NCBI GenBank assembly: GCA_963739795.1
Contig: CAVUBL010000019.1
Coordinates: forward strand, 10,638-74,637
From: CAVUBL01 sp963739795
Lineage (GTDB): Bacteria > Acidobacteriota > Thermoanaerobaculia > Multivoradales > DATKCC01
Reading direction: 5' to 3'
Length of the DNA: 64,000 nucleotides
In this document: positions 35,561-44,145 of the stretch, in pieces
How the letters are laid out: the number at the start of each line of letters is the position of its first letter
Numbering within the stretch: position 1 is the stretch's first letter
Notes under the pieces: generated by a model
Database searches by the model: none
What the model was told of the DNA's origin: nothing
What the model saw: only the letters and a program-made list of their open reading frames with translations
Position numbers and translations under genes: made by a program

Positions 35561-35821
35561 TCAGCTCACCTCTCCGTCCAGGCCCTGGGCTGCCCGCTGG
35601 CAAGCCTCCTCGAGCCTCTTCATGAACCACCCTCCGCGATCGTCGAGATCGGACCAGCGCCAGCCGAGGGCCAGCATCGTCTCGAAGACGAGCTGCTCGC
35701 CCTGCTCCGCCCCGCAGCCGTGGCGGGCCAGGACCTGGTGGATCTCCCGATCCAGGCGGCGGACGAGCTCGGCCAGCTCCTTGTCGGGCAGGCGGCCGCC
35801 GGCGTCGGAGGCCTCGCTCAT
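35561..35821 (-). CDS. Small protein resembling sigma-70 region 2
   Basis: 86 residues. The segment RLDREIHQVLARHGCGAEQG, followed by EQLVFETMLALGWRWSDLDD and a GGWFMKRLEEAC end, looks like ECF sigma region 2 (core-binding helix, then QE/T-LAL, then the D..GW helix). There is no region 4. The ATG overlaps the upstream TPR gene stop (ATGA), so it is coupled. It sits exactly between two zinc-finger/TPR genes. It may be a sigma mimic that binds RNA polymerase or the finger proteins; this is inference. Confidence 0.55.
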   Translation of the reverse strand: MSEASDAGGRLPDKELAELVRRLDREIHQVLARHGCGAEQGEQLVFETMLALGWRWSDLDDRGGWFMKRLEEACQRAAQGLDGEVS

Positions 35822-37101
35822 GGGGCGGCGCTCCACGGAAGGTCGACCCGCCGGAGGCTCGACTCCAGCTCCTCGACGTCCTCCGGCGCGAGGGCGCCGC
35901 GCCACAGCCGCATCCCCCAGCGGGCCAGGGCTTCCCGGGCCTCCCCCGGCAGCTCCTCGAGGACCACCAGGTCCTCGGCCGCCTGGGACAGCCAGCCGGT
36001 CCCACGGGCGCCCTCGAGCCGGCAGCGCGCCGCCTGGCAGATGACGCCCGCCGCCCAGAGCCCCCGGCCGAAGGCCAGGCCTCCCTCGAACGCGCTACGG
36101 AGCCGGTCCGCCGCGGCGTCGGGCTTGCCCGCCGCCCGGAGGAGCCGGCCTTCGAGGCGGGCCAGCTCGGGGGTGGCTGCCCGCCCTCGAGCCGGGCCGG
36201 TCTGCGGGTCCTCCTTGCGCCAGGACGCGACCAGGGCTTCGGCGTCCTCCCGTCGCCGATCTTCGAGGAGGGCCAGGACCAGCTCCCGCGCCGCCCGCCA
36301 CTCCGCCGGGTCCCGCGGTCTGTCCGAGCCGAAATCGAGGAGGCGGACGAGCCGCCCGGCCGAGAGGTCCGGCCTCCCGGCCCGGCGATCGAGCATCGCT
36401 TGCAGAGTGAGGATCGACAGGCGCCAGCGCCCGGCCTCCTCACCGGCTCCCTCCAGCGCATCTCGCGCTTCCCCTTCGCGTCCCGCGCGCACGGCCAGGC
36501 ACGCGCTCCCGAGGGCGATCCCGGCGGCGAGCTCCGCGGAGAGCCCCGGGGCCGTACCGGCGGCGGTGTCGAGGGCGCGCTCGGCCTTCGCGTCGTCGCC
36601 CCGAGCGAGCGCCACCCGCGCCGTCGCTAGCTCGGCGTTCGCCTGGAGCTCGGTCAGCGCCCGCGGTCCGTAGCGGCCTGGGTCGAGGCGTGCTGCGACG
36701 GCGACGGCGAGGTCCGCCGCCTCCGCCGCCCCGGACCAGGCCTCGCCGTCGACGGCGGCCCAGGCCGCGGCCAGCTCGTACTGGGCCAGGGCGAGCTGGT
36801 GGTACCGGGAATGGCCGGTCACCTCGAGGAGGATCTGGGGGCCGGAGAGGTCGCCCAGGCGTCGGAGGAGGTCCGGCAGCTCCCGGCCCTCGGCCTCCAA
36901 GGCTTCGGGGCTGAGCCGCTCTCGCCGGCGGGCTGTGAGAAGGGAGTCGATGGCGACCGCTCCGCGGCCCGCGAGGCGCCGGGCGCACTCCGGGCACTCG
37001 GCCTCCACCAACCGGGTCACCTCGGCCAGCGCCTCCCAGGGCTCGCGGCCCTCGAAGCAGGCGTCCAGCCGTTCCCGGCTCAGGTGAGGCCGCACTGTCA
37101 T
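35818..37101 (-). CDS. Zinc-finger/TPR protein
   Basis: 427 residues. The N-terminus HLSRERLDACFEGREPWEAL then ECPECARRL is a CxxC/His finger like that of the neighbouring gene. The rest is Ala/Leu/Arg-rich TPR-like helices (LALAQYELAAAWAAVDGEAW and later repeats). It is the first gene of the three-gene reverse operon finger/TPR - small sigma-like - finger/TPR. No membrane segment is seen. Confidence 0.7.
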   Translation of the reverse strand: MTVRPHLSRERLDACFEGREPWEALAEVTRLVEAECPECARRLAGRGAVAIDSLLTARRRERLSPEALEAEGRELPDLLRRLGDLSGPQILLEVTGHSRYHQLALAQYELAAAWAAVDGEAWSGAAEAADLAVAVAARLDPGRYGPRALTELQANAELATARVALARGDDAKAERALDTAAGTAPGLSAELAAGIALGSACLAVRAGREGEARDALEGAGEEAGRWRLSILTLQAMLDRRAGRPDLSAGRLVRLLDFGSDRPRDPAEWRAARELVLALLEDRRREDAEALVASWRKEDPQTGPARGRAATPELARLEGRLLRAAGKPDAAADRLRSAFEGGLAFGRGLWAAGVICQAARCRLEGARGTGWLSQAAEDLVVLEELPGEAREALARWGMRLWRGALAPEDVEELESSLRRVDLPWSAAP

Positions 37102-37476
37102 CAGATAGAAGGGGTCCCGAGGCCCCCGCAGGCATGTACTTGCTACAGCGCGGCATGGTACCGGGGCCGGTGGCGGGCGTCAAACCGGGGACTGCGGGCT
37201 GCGACGCCCGAGGTGCCGCCGACTCTCGAGACCTGCCTCCTAGCTGCCGAGCCACTCCGAAACCGTCTCAGGCTTGGCGCCTTCCGTACCAGGCCTCCGG
37301 CGAAGGCCTCGTGAGTGTTGTTCAGCGTAGCTCCGAGTTTCGCGAATGCCCATTTGCAATGCTTCGAAGATCGCGTTACCTTCGAAGCCGTCCGGTTCAA
37401 CTCAGACGTCATCGAAGCCTCGGACGCGGAGCCGCCTCTCCCAGGGACCCTTGCGCCACGGGCGGGGAGATCGCGC
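37102..37476. other. Divergent intergenic region between TPR operon and RHS locus
   Basis: No gene is supported here; a frame from 37315 runs into the next gene but has no protein-like content before the signal peptide at 37477. The stretch at 37300-37400 is AT-richer and probably holds promoters for both directions. Confidence 0.5.
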
Positions 37477-38235
37477 ATGAGCTCATTGTCGTCGAGATGG
37501 GTGAAGAGGCCCACGTGGCTCGGTGTCCTCGCGGTGCTCGGTCTGGGAAGTGGCTTGCTGTGGGCCCACCCGGCCGCCGCCGCGGGCCCTGGAGACGGAG
37601 GTCTGTACTTCGGAGTGCAGTCGGCGAGCGCTGCTCCGGAGCTCGCGGTCAGCTTCGAGGAGGCGGCCGTCGCGGTGAGCGACGTCACCCCGGGCGGCGA
37701 CGTCGCGTTCTTCAGCGTCGCCCGGGTGCCCTTGGGGTATGTACAGAAGGTCGTGCGGTTTCACCGCATCGAGGTTGCCGATGCCCTCGGTGAAGCGCGG
37801 TTCGACCTCGACGATCCTCCGGTGCCTCTCAAGTCGGTGTGGGCCGTGATCGACCTCTCGACGGGCGCCTATGCCGTGGCTGCGCCCGACGGCTTCCACC
37901 TGCACGAGATCCCGTTTCCCGGGAAGGCCTTCGAGGTCGGCGCCCCGGGGGTCGTCAACCGGCTTCGCAATGCCACCGAGGAGCTCGACATGTTGGTCGC
38001 CCGGCCGACGGTCGGAGTGTGGACCCTGCGCGCCTGGGACCGGTCCCCCAACGACCACGACGGCAAGGACAACGGCAACGTCCTCACCAGCCTTGGAGAT
38101 CTCCAGCCCCTGGACCCCGCGTGGCCTGATCCTCCGGAGACATTCGCCAAGAACGACGTGGTGGTCGTCATCTTGCCCGAGACGCTCCGGTACTACGCGA
38201 CTCGTTTGCTCGGGCCTCCGGAGGGCACGCCATGA
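37477..38235 (+). CDS. Secreted hypothetical protein preceding RHS gene
   Basis: 252 residues. A signal peptide (about 1-36; WLGVLAVLGLGSGLLWAHPA then AAAAG) is followed by a beta-rich domain with no cysteines or recognised motif. Its stop overlaps the RHS start (ATGA), so the two are co-translated. A role in export, folding or surface display of the RHS protein is a reasonable guess from position only. Confidence 0.65.
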   Translation: MSSLSSRWVKRPTWLGVLAVLGLGSGLLWAHPAAAAGPGDGGLYFGVQSASAAPELAVSFEEAAVAVSDVTPGGDVAFFSVARVPLGYVQKVVRFHRIEVADALGEARFDLDDPPVPLKSVWAVIDLSTGAYAVAAPDGFHLHEIPFPGKAFEVGAPGVVNRLRNATEELDMLVARPTVGVWTLRAWDRSPNDHDGKDNGNVLTSLGDLQPLDPAWPDPPETFAKNDVVVVILPETLRYYATRLLGPPEGTP

Positions 38236-41200
38236 GGAGGCTGCGCCTGGCCCCCCCCGTCTCGGTTCTCGTAGCGGCATTGCTTTGGGCACTCGCCTCG
38301 TCCACCCCTTCGCTCGCCCAGCACCCGAACCACGCTCAGGGGTTCCGCCCGGAGCACGTCTTCCAGGCCGGACAGATCGAGCACGTGGACCTGTTCAATG
38401 GGAACCTGACGCTCACGATCCCGATCGGCCAGAGCTACCCTCTGGGTCCCAAGCTCTCGTACAGCCTGACGCTTACCTACACCGGAAACGTGTGGACCTG
38501 GAACGAGGAGGCCGACACTTCCGGCGACATCTACCTCCAGGCCAATACCCGCGCCTACTCGAACGCCGGGTTGGGCTGGGACCTGAGCCTCGGGCGACTG
38601 CTCCCGGCCGCCGACCCGGCCAACGAGAATGACCTTCCGGCCTATGAGACCCCCGACCAGGCGCACCACGCGCTCTACCAAAACTACCTGCATCCCAACG
38701 GCCAGCCGGTCTCCGGTGCAATGTTCACCCAGGACAGCACCTATGTGCGACTCAAGACGAGCCAGAATCAGGTCGACCTGCCGGACGGGACGGTTCAGAC
38801 CTTCGGGCCGGATGGCCTCGCCAAGATCGAAGATCCCTACGGGCACAGCCTCACCATCCAATATCTCTCCCTCGACGCCCAGGGCGACGCCCACGACTGG
38901 CAGCTCACCGACTCCTACGGCCGGGAGCACCACATCCTCTTCACCCGCCGTCACGGCCGGCTGGTGGTCTCCGAGGTCGATCTCGAGCCCTTCGGTGGCG
39001 GCTCCCCTGCGGTCTATGCCTTCCACTATGTCGACCTATCGATCCCCCGAGCGTGCAACGAGCCCCTGATCTGCAGCGGGACATTCGGCCAATGCGGCAA
39101 CACGAGCAGCGTCACCGAACCACTGCTGACCCAGGTTGACCTTCCAGACGGCTCGAGCTACAAGATGCCCACGGGCGACTACTACATCAACCCCGACGCC
39201 ACCTGCGGGCAACGGGCGATCAACGGACAGCTCGAGGGGATGACGCTGCCCACCGGTGGCTCGTTCGAGTGGGACTGGGAGGTGTGGGCGTTTCCCAAGG
39301 CCTCCGCGGACCCCGGAGGCGTCCTCTCGGGGAACTACCCCGACAACCCGTTCTCGCGTTCGGTGGGGCTTTCCGAGCGGCGCTGGATCAACCGCGCAGG
39401 GGACCAGCTCGGCTCCTGGACATACACGCACGAGCTTCAGCAGGAACCATCCGATCCCGCGGCCCGCGAGCTCGTGGTTACGGTCAAGAACATGCCGCCG
39501 GGCGACTACACCAAGCACTACTTCAGTGTCTACCCCGGCCGCAACGACGGCTACCCCGACCCGGCGGGCGGCTGGACGGAGTACGAGTACGGGCTCCCCT
39601 TTACCCGCCGGGTAGACGACGGAAGCAGCCCAGCGCGCTTCCTGTCCACCGAGGTCTACGACAAGAGCGACAACCTCCTACGCACGACCTACGTTCGCTA
39701 CGAGCGGGACGGGACTTCGAAGGCCAACCCCCGGCTCGTCTCGGAGCGGACCGTCTACAACGACGACTCGAGCCACCGCGCGGATCTCGACCTCTCGGGC
39801 TTCGACGGTCTCGGCCACTACCGGACCGAGACGTTCTCCGGCAACTTCACCGCGGGGACGAACGACCGCACCCTGTTCACACGCTTCAATCCGGGCAAGA
39901 GCCTCTCCGACATCCCCGGACTCTCGACCCCTTGGATTCTCGACTCCTACGACCTGAGGCAGACGAGCGAGGGCGGCCAGAGCGTGACCGAGGAGGCGGA
40001 CTTTGATGCCACCGGCTTTCTCCACCGCCTCCGCCGGCACGTGGGCGCGACCTGCGGCGCCCACGACGTGGTGGTCGAGCGGACCCGGTTCACGACGCCG
40101 CCGGGCCAAAGCCCGAACCCCGAGGCGGGCTTTCTCGCCCGGGAGGACTTCTTCGGCGGCGATTCCCAGAGCCTCGCCTGCGACGGCCTCGAGGGACTCA
40201 CCCTCCCGGCGCAGCCGGTCTATCGCCGGAAGCACACGTACTCGTGCGGGAGCCTCGCGACCACGCGTTGGTTCGTTCCCGGAGGGAACGCGCTGAGCTT
40301 CTACTCGACCGACAGGGACATCGACTGCTCGACCGGCCTCGTGGCCACGAGCCGGGATACCTCAAGCTTGGCGACCGCCTATGACTACGACTCCTCGGGT
40401 CGGATCCTGACGGTGACTCCGGGGGCAGGGGTAGCCACCACCAGATACACCTACTCCAACGACTCCGCCACTCTGCCGGCCCGGGTCACGATCGAGAGAA
40501 AGAGCGCGGGGACGACCTTGACCCACGAGCAGGTGCGATTCGACGGCTTCGGCCGGGTCGCCGAGGAGCGGCGGACCATGCCCGACGACGCGACGTCCGT
40601 CCGGACAACCGACTGGAACAGCCGCGGCTGGATCGACCAGCGGAGCGAGTGGTACCAGGAGGGGACCGCCGCTCCCCAGACCCTCTTTCGCCAGTACGAT
40701 CCCTTCGGCCGGCCCGGCTCGATCACGCTGCCCGACGGGCAGCAGATCACCGTCGACTACAAAGGCGTGAGCTTCCGCAAGACCACCGCTCACGTGCTGG
40801 TCCTCGATCCGACAACCCAGCAGCCCACCGTTGGTGATGCCGTGACGAAGGAGCTTTACGACCGGTTCGGCCGCCTCGCACAAGTGTACGATCCCGAAGG
40901 CACCCGCACGTCGTACGGCTACGACGCCATGGATGATCTGACGCTGGTCCAGGAGAACGACCTGGGCTCACCCACGCAGACTCGGAGCTTCGCCTACGAC
41001 GGCCGGGGGTTTCTGACCTCCGAGAGCCATCCGGAGCTGGGCACTTCGGTCCTCTACTCAAGATTCGATCCCCTGGGGAACCCGGGCCGGATCCGGCGCG
41101 GTGGGCAGGACCTCTCCTACTCCTACGACGCCGCGGCGCGCCTGACCGCCATCACCCAGACCAACACGTCCCGAGCTTGGAAGAGCTGGACCTACGCCAC

Positions 41201-43445
41201 GGACAACTCGAGCGGTTGGAGCAACGGCAAGCTGATCGAGGCCTCGCGCCTCAACCGCCTTCCTCTCCCGTTCGATCCCACGACGATCATCGAGCCTACC
41301 GTGACGGAGACCTACTCCTACGACGGCGTGGGCGGCCGGGTCTCCCACGTCACGACCACCGTCGAGAACGTCGGCAGCACCGACGACAATACCCAACCGA
41401 CCTTCGAGTACGGCCTCGGCTACGACGCCTTGGGAGAGGTGACGAGCCGCAGCTATCCCAACTGCACCCACGCCTTCTGCTCCAGCGCGACGAGCCCCCG
41501 GACGGTGACCCAGGGCTTTACCGACGGGCTCCTGACCTCGATTTCTGACTTCGCCTCCTCAGTCACCTACCACCCGAACGGCCTCTGGGAGAAGGTGGTC
41601 CATTCCAACGAGGTGACCGACCATCAAAACCCCGACGCTTCCGGCATGGCCCGGCCGGGCCGGCTCTACACGTCCGGGGCGAACCGGAACTACGACTCGG
41701 GCAGCTACGCGTATGATGGGGCAGGAAACATCACGACGATGGGTAGCTCCAGTTACGTCTACGACCTCCTGAGCCGAATCCAGGACGCGCAGGTCGAGGT
41801 GCCCCACGAGTGGTGTGGCCTCACGACCCAGGTCTCCGGCACGACGGACATGGGCACGAAGACCTACACCAGTTGCGGTACGGTCCAGGCCGGCCCGAAC
41901 TACACCGTGGGCTCGACCGGCGACGTCACCCTCGAGGGTGGCCACCGGGTCGTGCTCTCCGGTGGTTTCTCAGTCCTATCGGGAGGGCGCCTGACCGTCG
42001 GCGTCGATCCGGGCCTCGACCCTGCCGGACTGCCCACCGCAGCCGGCCAGACGTACACCTTCGACGCCTTCGGGAACCTGACGGAGATCGTCACCTCCCA
42101 CGAGGGCGTGGCGGACCCTCCGAGGACGATTGGTACCTTCTCGAACACCAACCGCTTGAGCTCCGGGGGGTACGACGACTCGGGCAACCTCATCTCCTTC
42201 CCAGGGGTCTCCTGGACCTACGACCCGTTCAACATCATGACCCAGGAGGCGAGTTCCACCGGCAGCCGCTTCGACTTCGTCTACGGCCCCGGCGATGAGC
42301 GGATCTGGACGATCGACTGGTCGGACGGCGCCGACTCCTCTTCCTGGCGCGAGACCTGGACCCTCCGGGACCTGGACGGCTCGCCGCTTCGCCAGTACGT
42401 GCTGCTCGGCGGCAATAACGGCACCTCCAACTGGACCGCAGCCACCCCGGACTTCCCCCGGGACTACGTCTGGAGGGACAGCTCCCTGCTCGCCTCCATC
42501 TCCCGCTCCGGCCTCATCCGCCACGACCACCTCGACCACCTGGGCTCGCCCCGGATGATCACCGACGGCACCGGCAAGACCCTCGCCATCCACCTCTACT
42601 TCCCCTTTGGAGAAGAGGCCACCGACGCAAGTCAAGACACGCTGAGCCTCAAGTTCACCGGGCAAGAGCGCGACGACCTGGACCCGAGCGGGAGCAGCTA
42701 CGACCTGGACTACATGCATGCCCGGTACTACTCGCCCCAGGTCGGGAGGTTCTTGAGCGTCGACCCTGTTGGGGATAGTGCAAAGGCTCGCCTCCCCAAG
42801 TCTTGGAATCGTTACTCCTATGTACAGTCCAACCCGTTGAAGTACGTTGATCCGACCGGAGAGACCATTAGTTTTGCGGGCCTGGATGACACCGAAATCC
42901 AGAAGTTACTCGAGAAACTCCAAGACTTCACTGGGAACTCATACGGAATCGACGAGGACAAGAACCTGGTACTCCTTGAGGTGGGCGAGAAGAGCTCCGC
43001 AACCGCGACGGATTTTCTCAACAAGTTGATCGGCTCTGAAACGACCTACAGTGTAGTAGCCACTTCGGGACGCAATCAAGGACTCTTCTCCAGCAAGACC
43101 GCGGAGATCAACTTCGGATCTTTCGAGGGCACCCGATACGGGAAAGTCGACCCCAGCACCTTCAATCTCGGCTCTACGTTAGTGCATGAACTCGTCCATG
43201 CTTCAAGCCCCGTTTACGACACACTTGACGGAACCCTTACCGGGACGATCAGGAACCAGCCAGATTGGACCGGCCCCGTAGTCGACTTCGTGAACCAGAT
43301 TCGACAGGAGCGCGGCATACCTCTGAGAGCCTCATATGTTGGTACTCCAACCGTCTTCGGACACAAGACGAAATTTAGGTTCCTCAATGTCAACCCCAAG
43401 AAGCCGGAAAAGATCTATTATGTCATCAGAAAGCGGTTTGACTAG
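38232..43445 (+). CDS. RHS-repeat polymorphic toxin with C-terminal HExxH metallopeptidase tip
   Basis: 1737 residues. A Sec signal peptide (about 1-30) is followed by an N-terminal beta domain and many YD repeats (YDPFG, YDAMDDL, YDGVGG). The RHS core ends with ARYYSPQVGRFLSVDP and the boundary DPTGE at about 1540-1544. The last 193 residues are a variable tip in lower-GC DNA. They contain STLVHELVHASSPVYD, an HExxH zinc motif at 1652-1656, so the tip is probably a metallopeptidase toxin. The gene overlaps a lipoprotein gene that may be its immunity partner. No VgrG, PAAR or type VI gene is in view, so Sec export and wall display is more likely. Confidence 0.88.
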   Translation: MRRLRLAPPVSVLVAALLWALASSTPSLAQHPNHAQGFRPEHVFQAGQIEHVDLFNGNLTLTIPIGQSYPLGPKLSYSLTLTYTGNVWTWNEEADTSGDIYLQANTRAYSNAGLGWDLSLGRLLPAADPANENDLPAYETPDQAHHALYQNYLHPNGQPVSGAMFTQDSTYVRLKTSQNQVDLPDGTVQTFGPDGLAKIEDPYGHSLTIQYLSLDAQGDAHDWQLTDSYGREHHILFTRRHGRLVVSEVDLEPFGGGSPAVYAFHYVDLSIPRACNEPLICSGTFGQCGNTSSVTEPLLTQVDLPDGSSYKMPTGDYYINPDATCGQRAINGQLEGMTLPTGGSFEWDWEVWAFPKASADPGGVLSGNYPDNPFSRSVGLSERRWINRAGDQLGSWTYTHELQQEPSDPAARELVVTVKNMPPGDYTKHYFSVYPGRNDGYPDPAGGWTEYEYGLPFTRRVDDGSSPARFLSTEVYDKSDNLLRTTYVRYERDGTSKANPRLVSERTVYNDDSSHRADLDLSGFDGLGHYRTETFSGNFTAGTNDRTLFTRFNPGKSLSDIPGLSTPWILDSYDLRQTSEGGQSVTEEADFDATGFLHRLRRHVGATCGAHDVVVERTRFTTPPGQSPNPEAGFLAREDFFGGDSQSLACDGLEGLTLPAQPVYRRKHTYSCGSLATTRWFVPGGNALSFYSTDRDIDCSTGLVATSRDTSSLATAYDYDSSGRILTVTPGAGVATTRYTYSNDSATLPARVTIERKSAGTTLTHEQVRFDGFGRVAEERRTMPDDATSVRTTDWNSRGWIDQRSEWYQEGTAAPQTLFRQYDPFGRPGSITLPDGQQITVDYKGVSFRKTTAHVLVLDPTTQQPTVGDAVTKELYDRFGRLAQVYDPEGTRTSYGYDAMDDLTLVQENDLGSPTQTRSFAYDGRGFLTSESHPELGTSVLYSRFDPLGNPGRIRRGGQDLSYSYDAAARLTAITQTNTSRAWKSWTYATDNSSGWSNGKLIEASRLNRLPLPFDPTTIIEPTVTETYSYDGVGGRVSHVTTTVENVGSTDDNTQPTFEYGLGYDALGEVTSRSYPNCTHAFCSSATSPRTVTQGFTDGLLTSISDFASSVTYHPNGLWEKVVHSNEVTDHQNPDASGMARPGRLYTSGANRNYDSGSYAYDGAGNITTMGSSSYVYDLLSRIQDAQVEVPHEWCGLTTQVSGTTDMGTKTYTSCGTVQAGPNYTVGSTGDVTLEGGHRVVLSGGFSVLSGGRLTVGVDPGLDPAGLPTAAGQTYTFDAFGNLTEIVTSHEGVADPPRTIGTFSNTNRLSSGGYDDSGNLISFPGVSWTYDPFNIMTQEASSTGSRFDFVYGPGDERIWTIDWSDGADSSSWRETWTLRDLDGSPLRQYVLLGGNNGTSNWTAATPDFPRDYVWRDSSLLASISRSGLIRHDHLDHLGSPRMITDGTGKTLAIHLYFPFGEEATDASQDTLSLKFTGQERDDLDPSGSSYDLDYMHARYYSPQVGRFLSVDPVGDSAKARLPKSWNRYSYVQSNPLKYVDPTGETISFAGLDDTEIQKLLEKLQDFTGNSYGIDEDKNLVLLEVGEKSSATATDFLNKLIGSETTYSVVATSGRNQGLFSSKTAEINFGSFEGTRYGKVDPSTFNLGSTLVHELVHASSPVYDTLDGTLTGTIRNQPDWTGPVVDFVNQIRQERGIPLRASYVGTPTVFGHKTKFRFLNVNPKKPEKIYYVIRKRFD

Positions 43446-43935
43446 GTGGCTTCTCACAGTAGTCGCCGGGATTGCCTTTCTACTCGGCGCATGCAGCACA
43501 TGGCGCTGCCCCATCGCTCCCACAACCGCACCCTTCCTGAAAATCAACCACTTCTCGGGTGGAGAGGGCCCTGTGGTTTACGCACTCGAGTTGTACCCAG
43601 ACGGCCTTCTCCGTTTCACCAAGGTCGGGTTGCGCGCATTCTGCTCAAGAGTTGACCCCGAGCAGCTCACTCGCCTGCGGTCTCTGGCTGATCCGGAGCG
43701 CGTGGAAAAGCTCAAGTGGTCTCAGCAAGCTGGTGCCGACGCGAGAATGGCACAGATTCTCGCCGGACACAGCGAGGTGCGTATCGTCCTCGATGGCCCC
43801 CCTCAGGCGGTCAGACCGCTGCTGCGCGCCGTCGACACTCTGTTCACCAAGCAGTTCGGCAGGCGATATGACATGCCGCTGCTCTCCGATGCGCGGGATC
43901 AAGGGATCGTGAGCCTTAACTCTCCGAGTCACTGA
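43420..43935 (+). CDS. Lipoprotein, candidate immunity protein for the RHS metallopeptidase
   Basis: 171 residues. The signal WLLTVVAGIAFLLGAC ends in a lipobox with Cys25. The mature part has charged helices and strands without catalytic motifs. The ATG lies inside the RHS gene, 26 bases before its stop, a translational coupling typical of toxin/immunity pairs. The DNA is lower in GC than the flanks, like the toxin tip. An outer- or inner-membrane lipoprotein would be well placed to block a secreted peptidase. It may instead be an unrelated surface protein. Confidence 0.65.
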   Translation: MSSESGLTRWLLTVVAGIAFLLGACSTWRCPIAPTTAPFLKINHFSGGEGPVVYALELYPDGLLRFTKVGLRAFCSRVDPEQLTRLRSLADPERVEKLKWSQQAGADARMAQILAGHSEVRIVLDGPPQAVRPLLRAVDTLFTKQFGRRYDMPLLSDARDQGIVSLNSPSH

Positions 43936-44042
43936 GCAGAGATCCTGCATCCCCGGACCGAGCGGTGGCCAGCCGGACAAGTGGGGCGAGTCGAATAATC
44001 CGGTGCAGGCTAGGAGTCTGCGCGGCAGAAACACGTAGCCGC

Positions 44043-44145
44043 GCGCAAGGGTCTTACGGGGTGGATCCAAGGCGCGAGGAGGAGGCGATGCGGGGACATC
44101 GTAGACGACGAGCAACGCCGGAGACACCCCGTAACCCCCTTGCGC
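44043..44145. repeat. Long imperfect inverted repeat at the start of the displaced RHS cassette
   Basis: The left arm at 44043-44063 (gcgcaagggtcttacggggtg) pairs with the right arm at 44125-44145 in about 19 of 21 positions, around a 61-base loop. The candidate start codon of the next gene (44088) lies in the loop. It could be a recombination site or a strong RNA hairpin masking translation. Confidence 0.6.
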
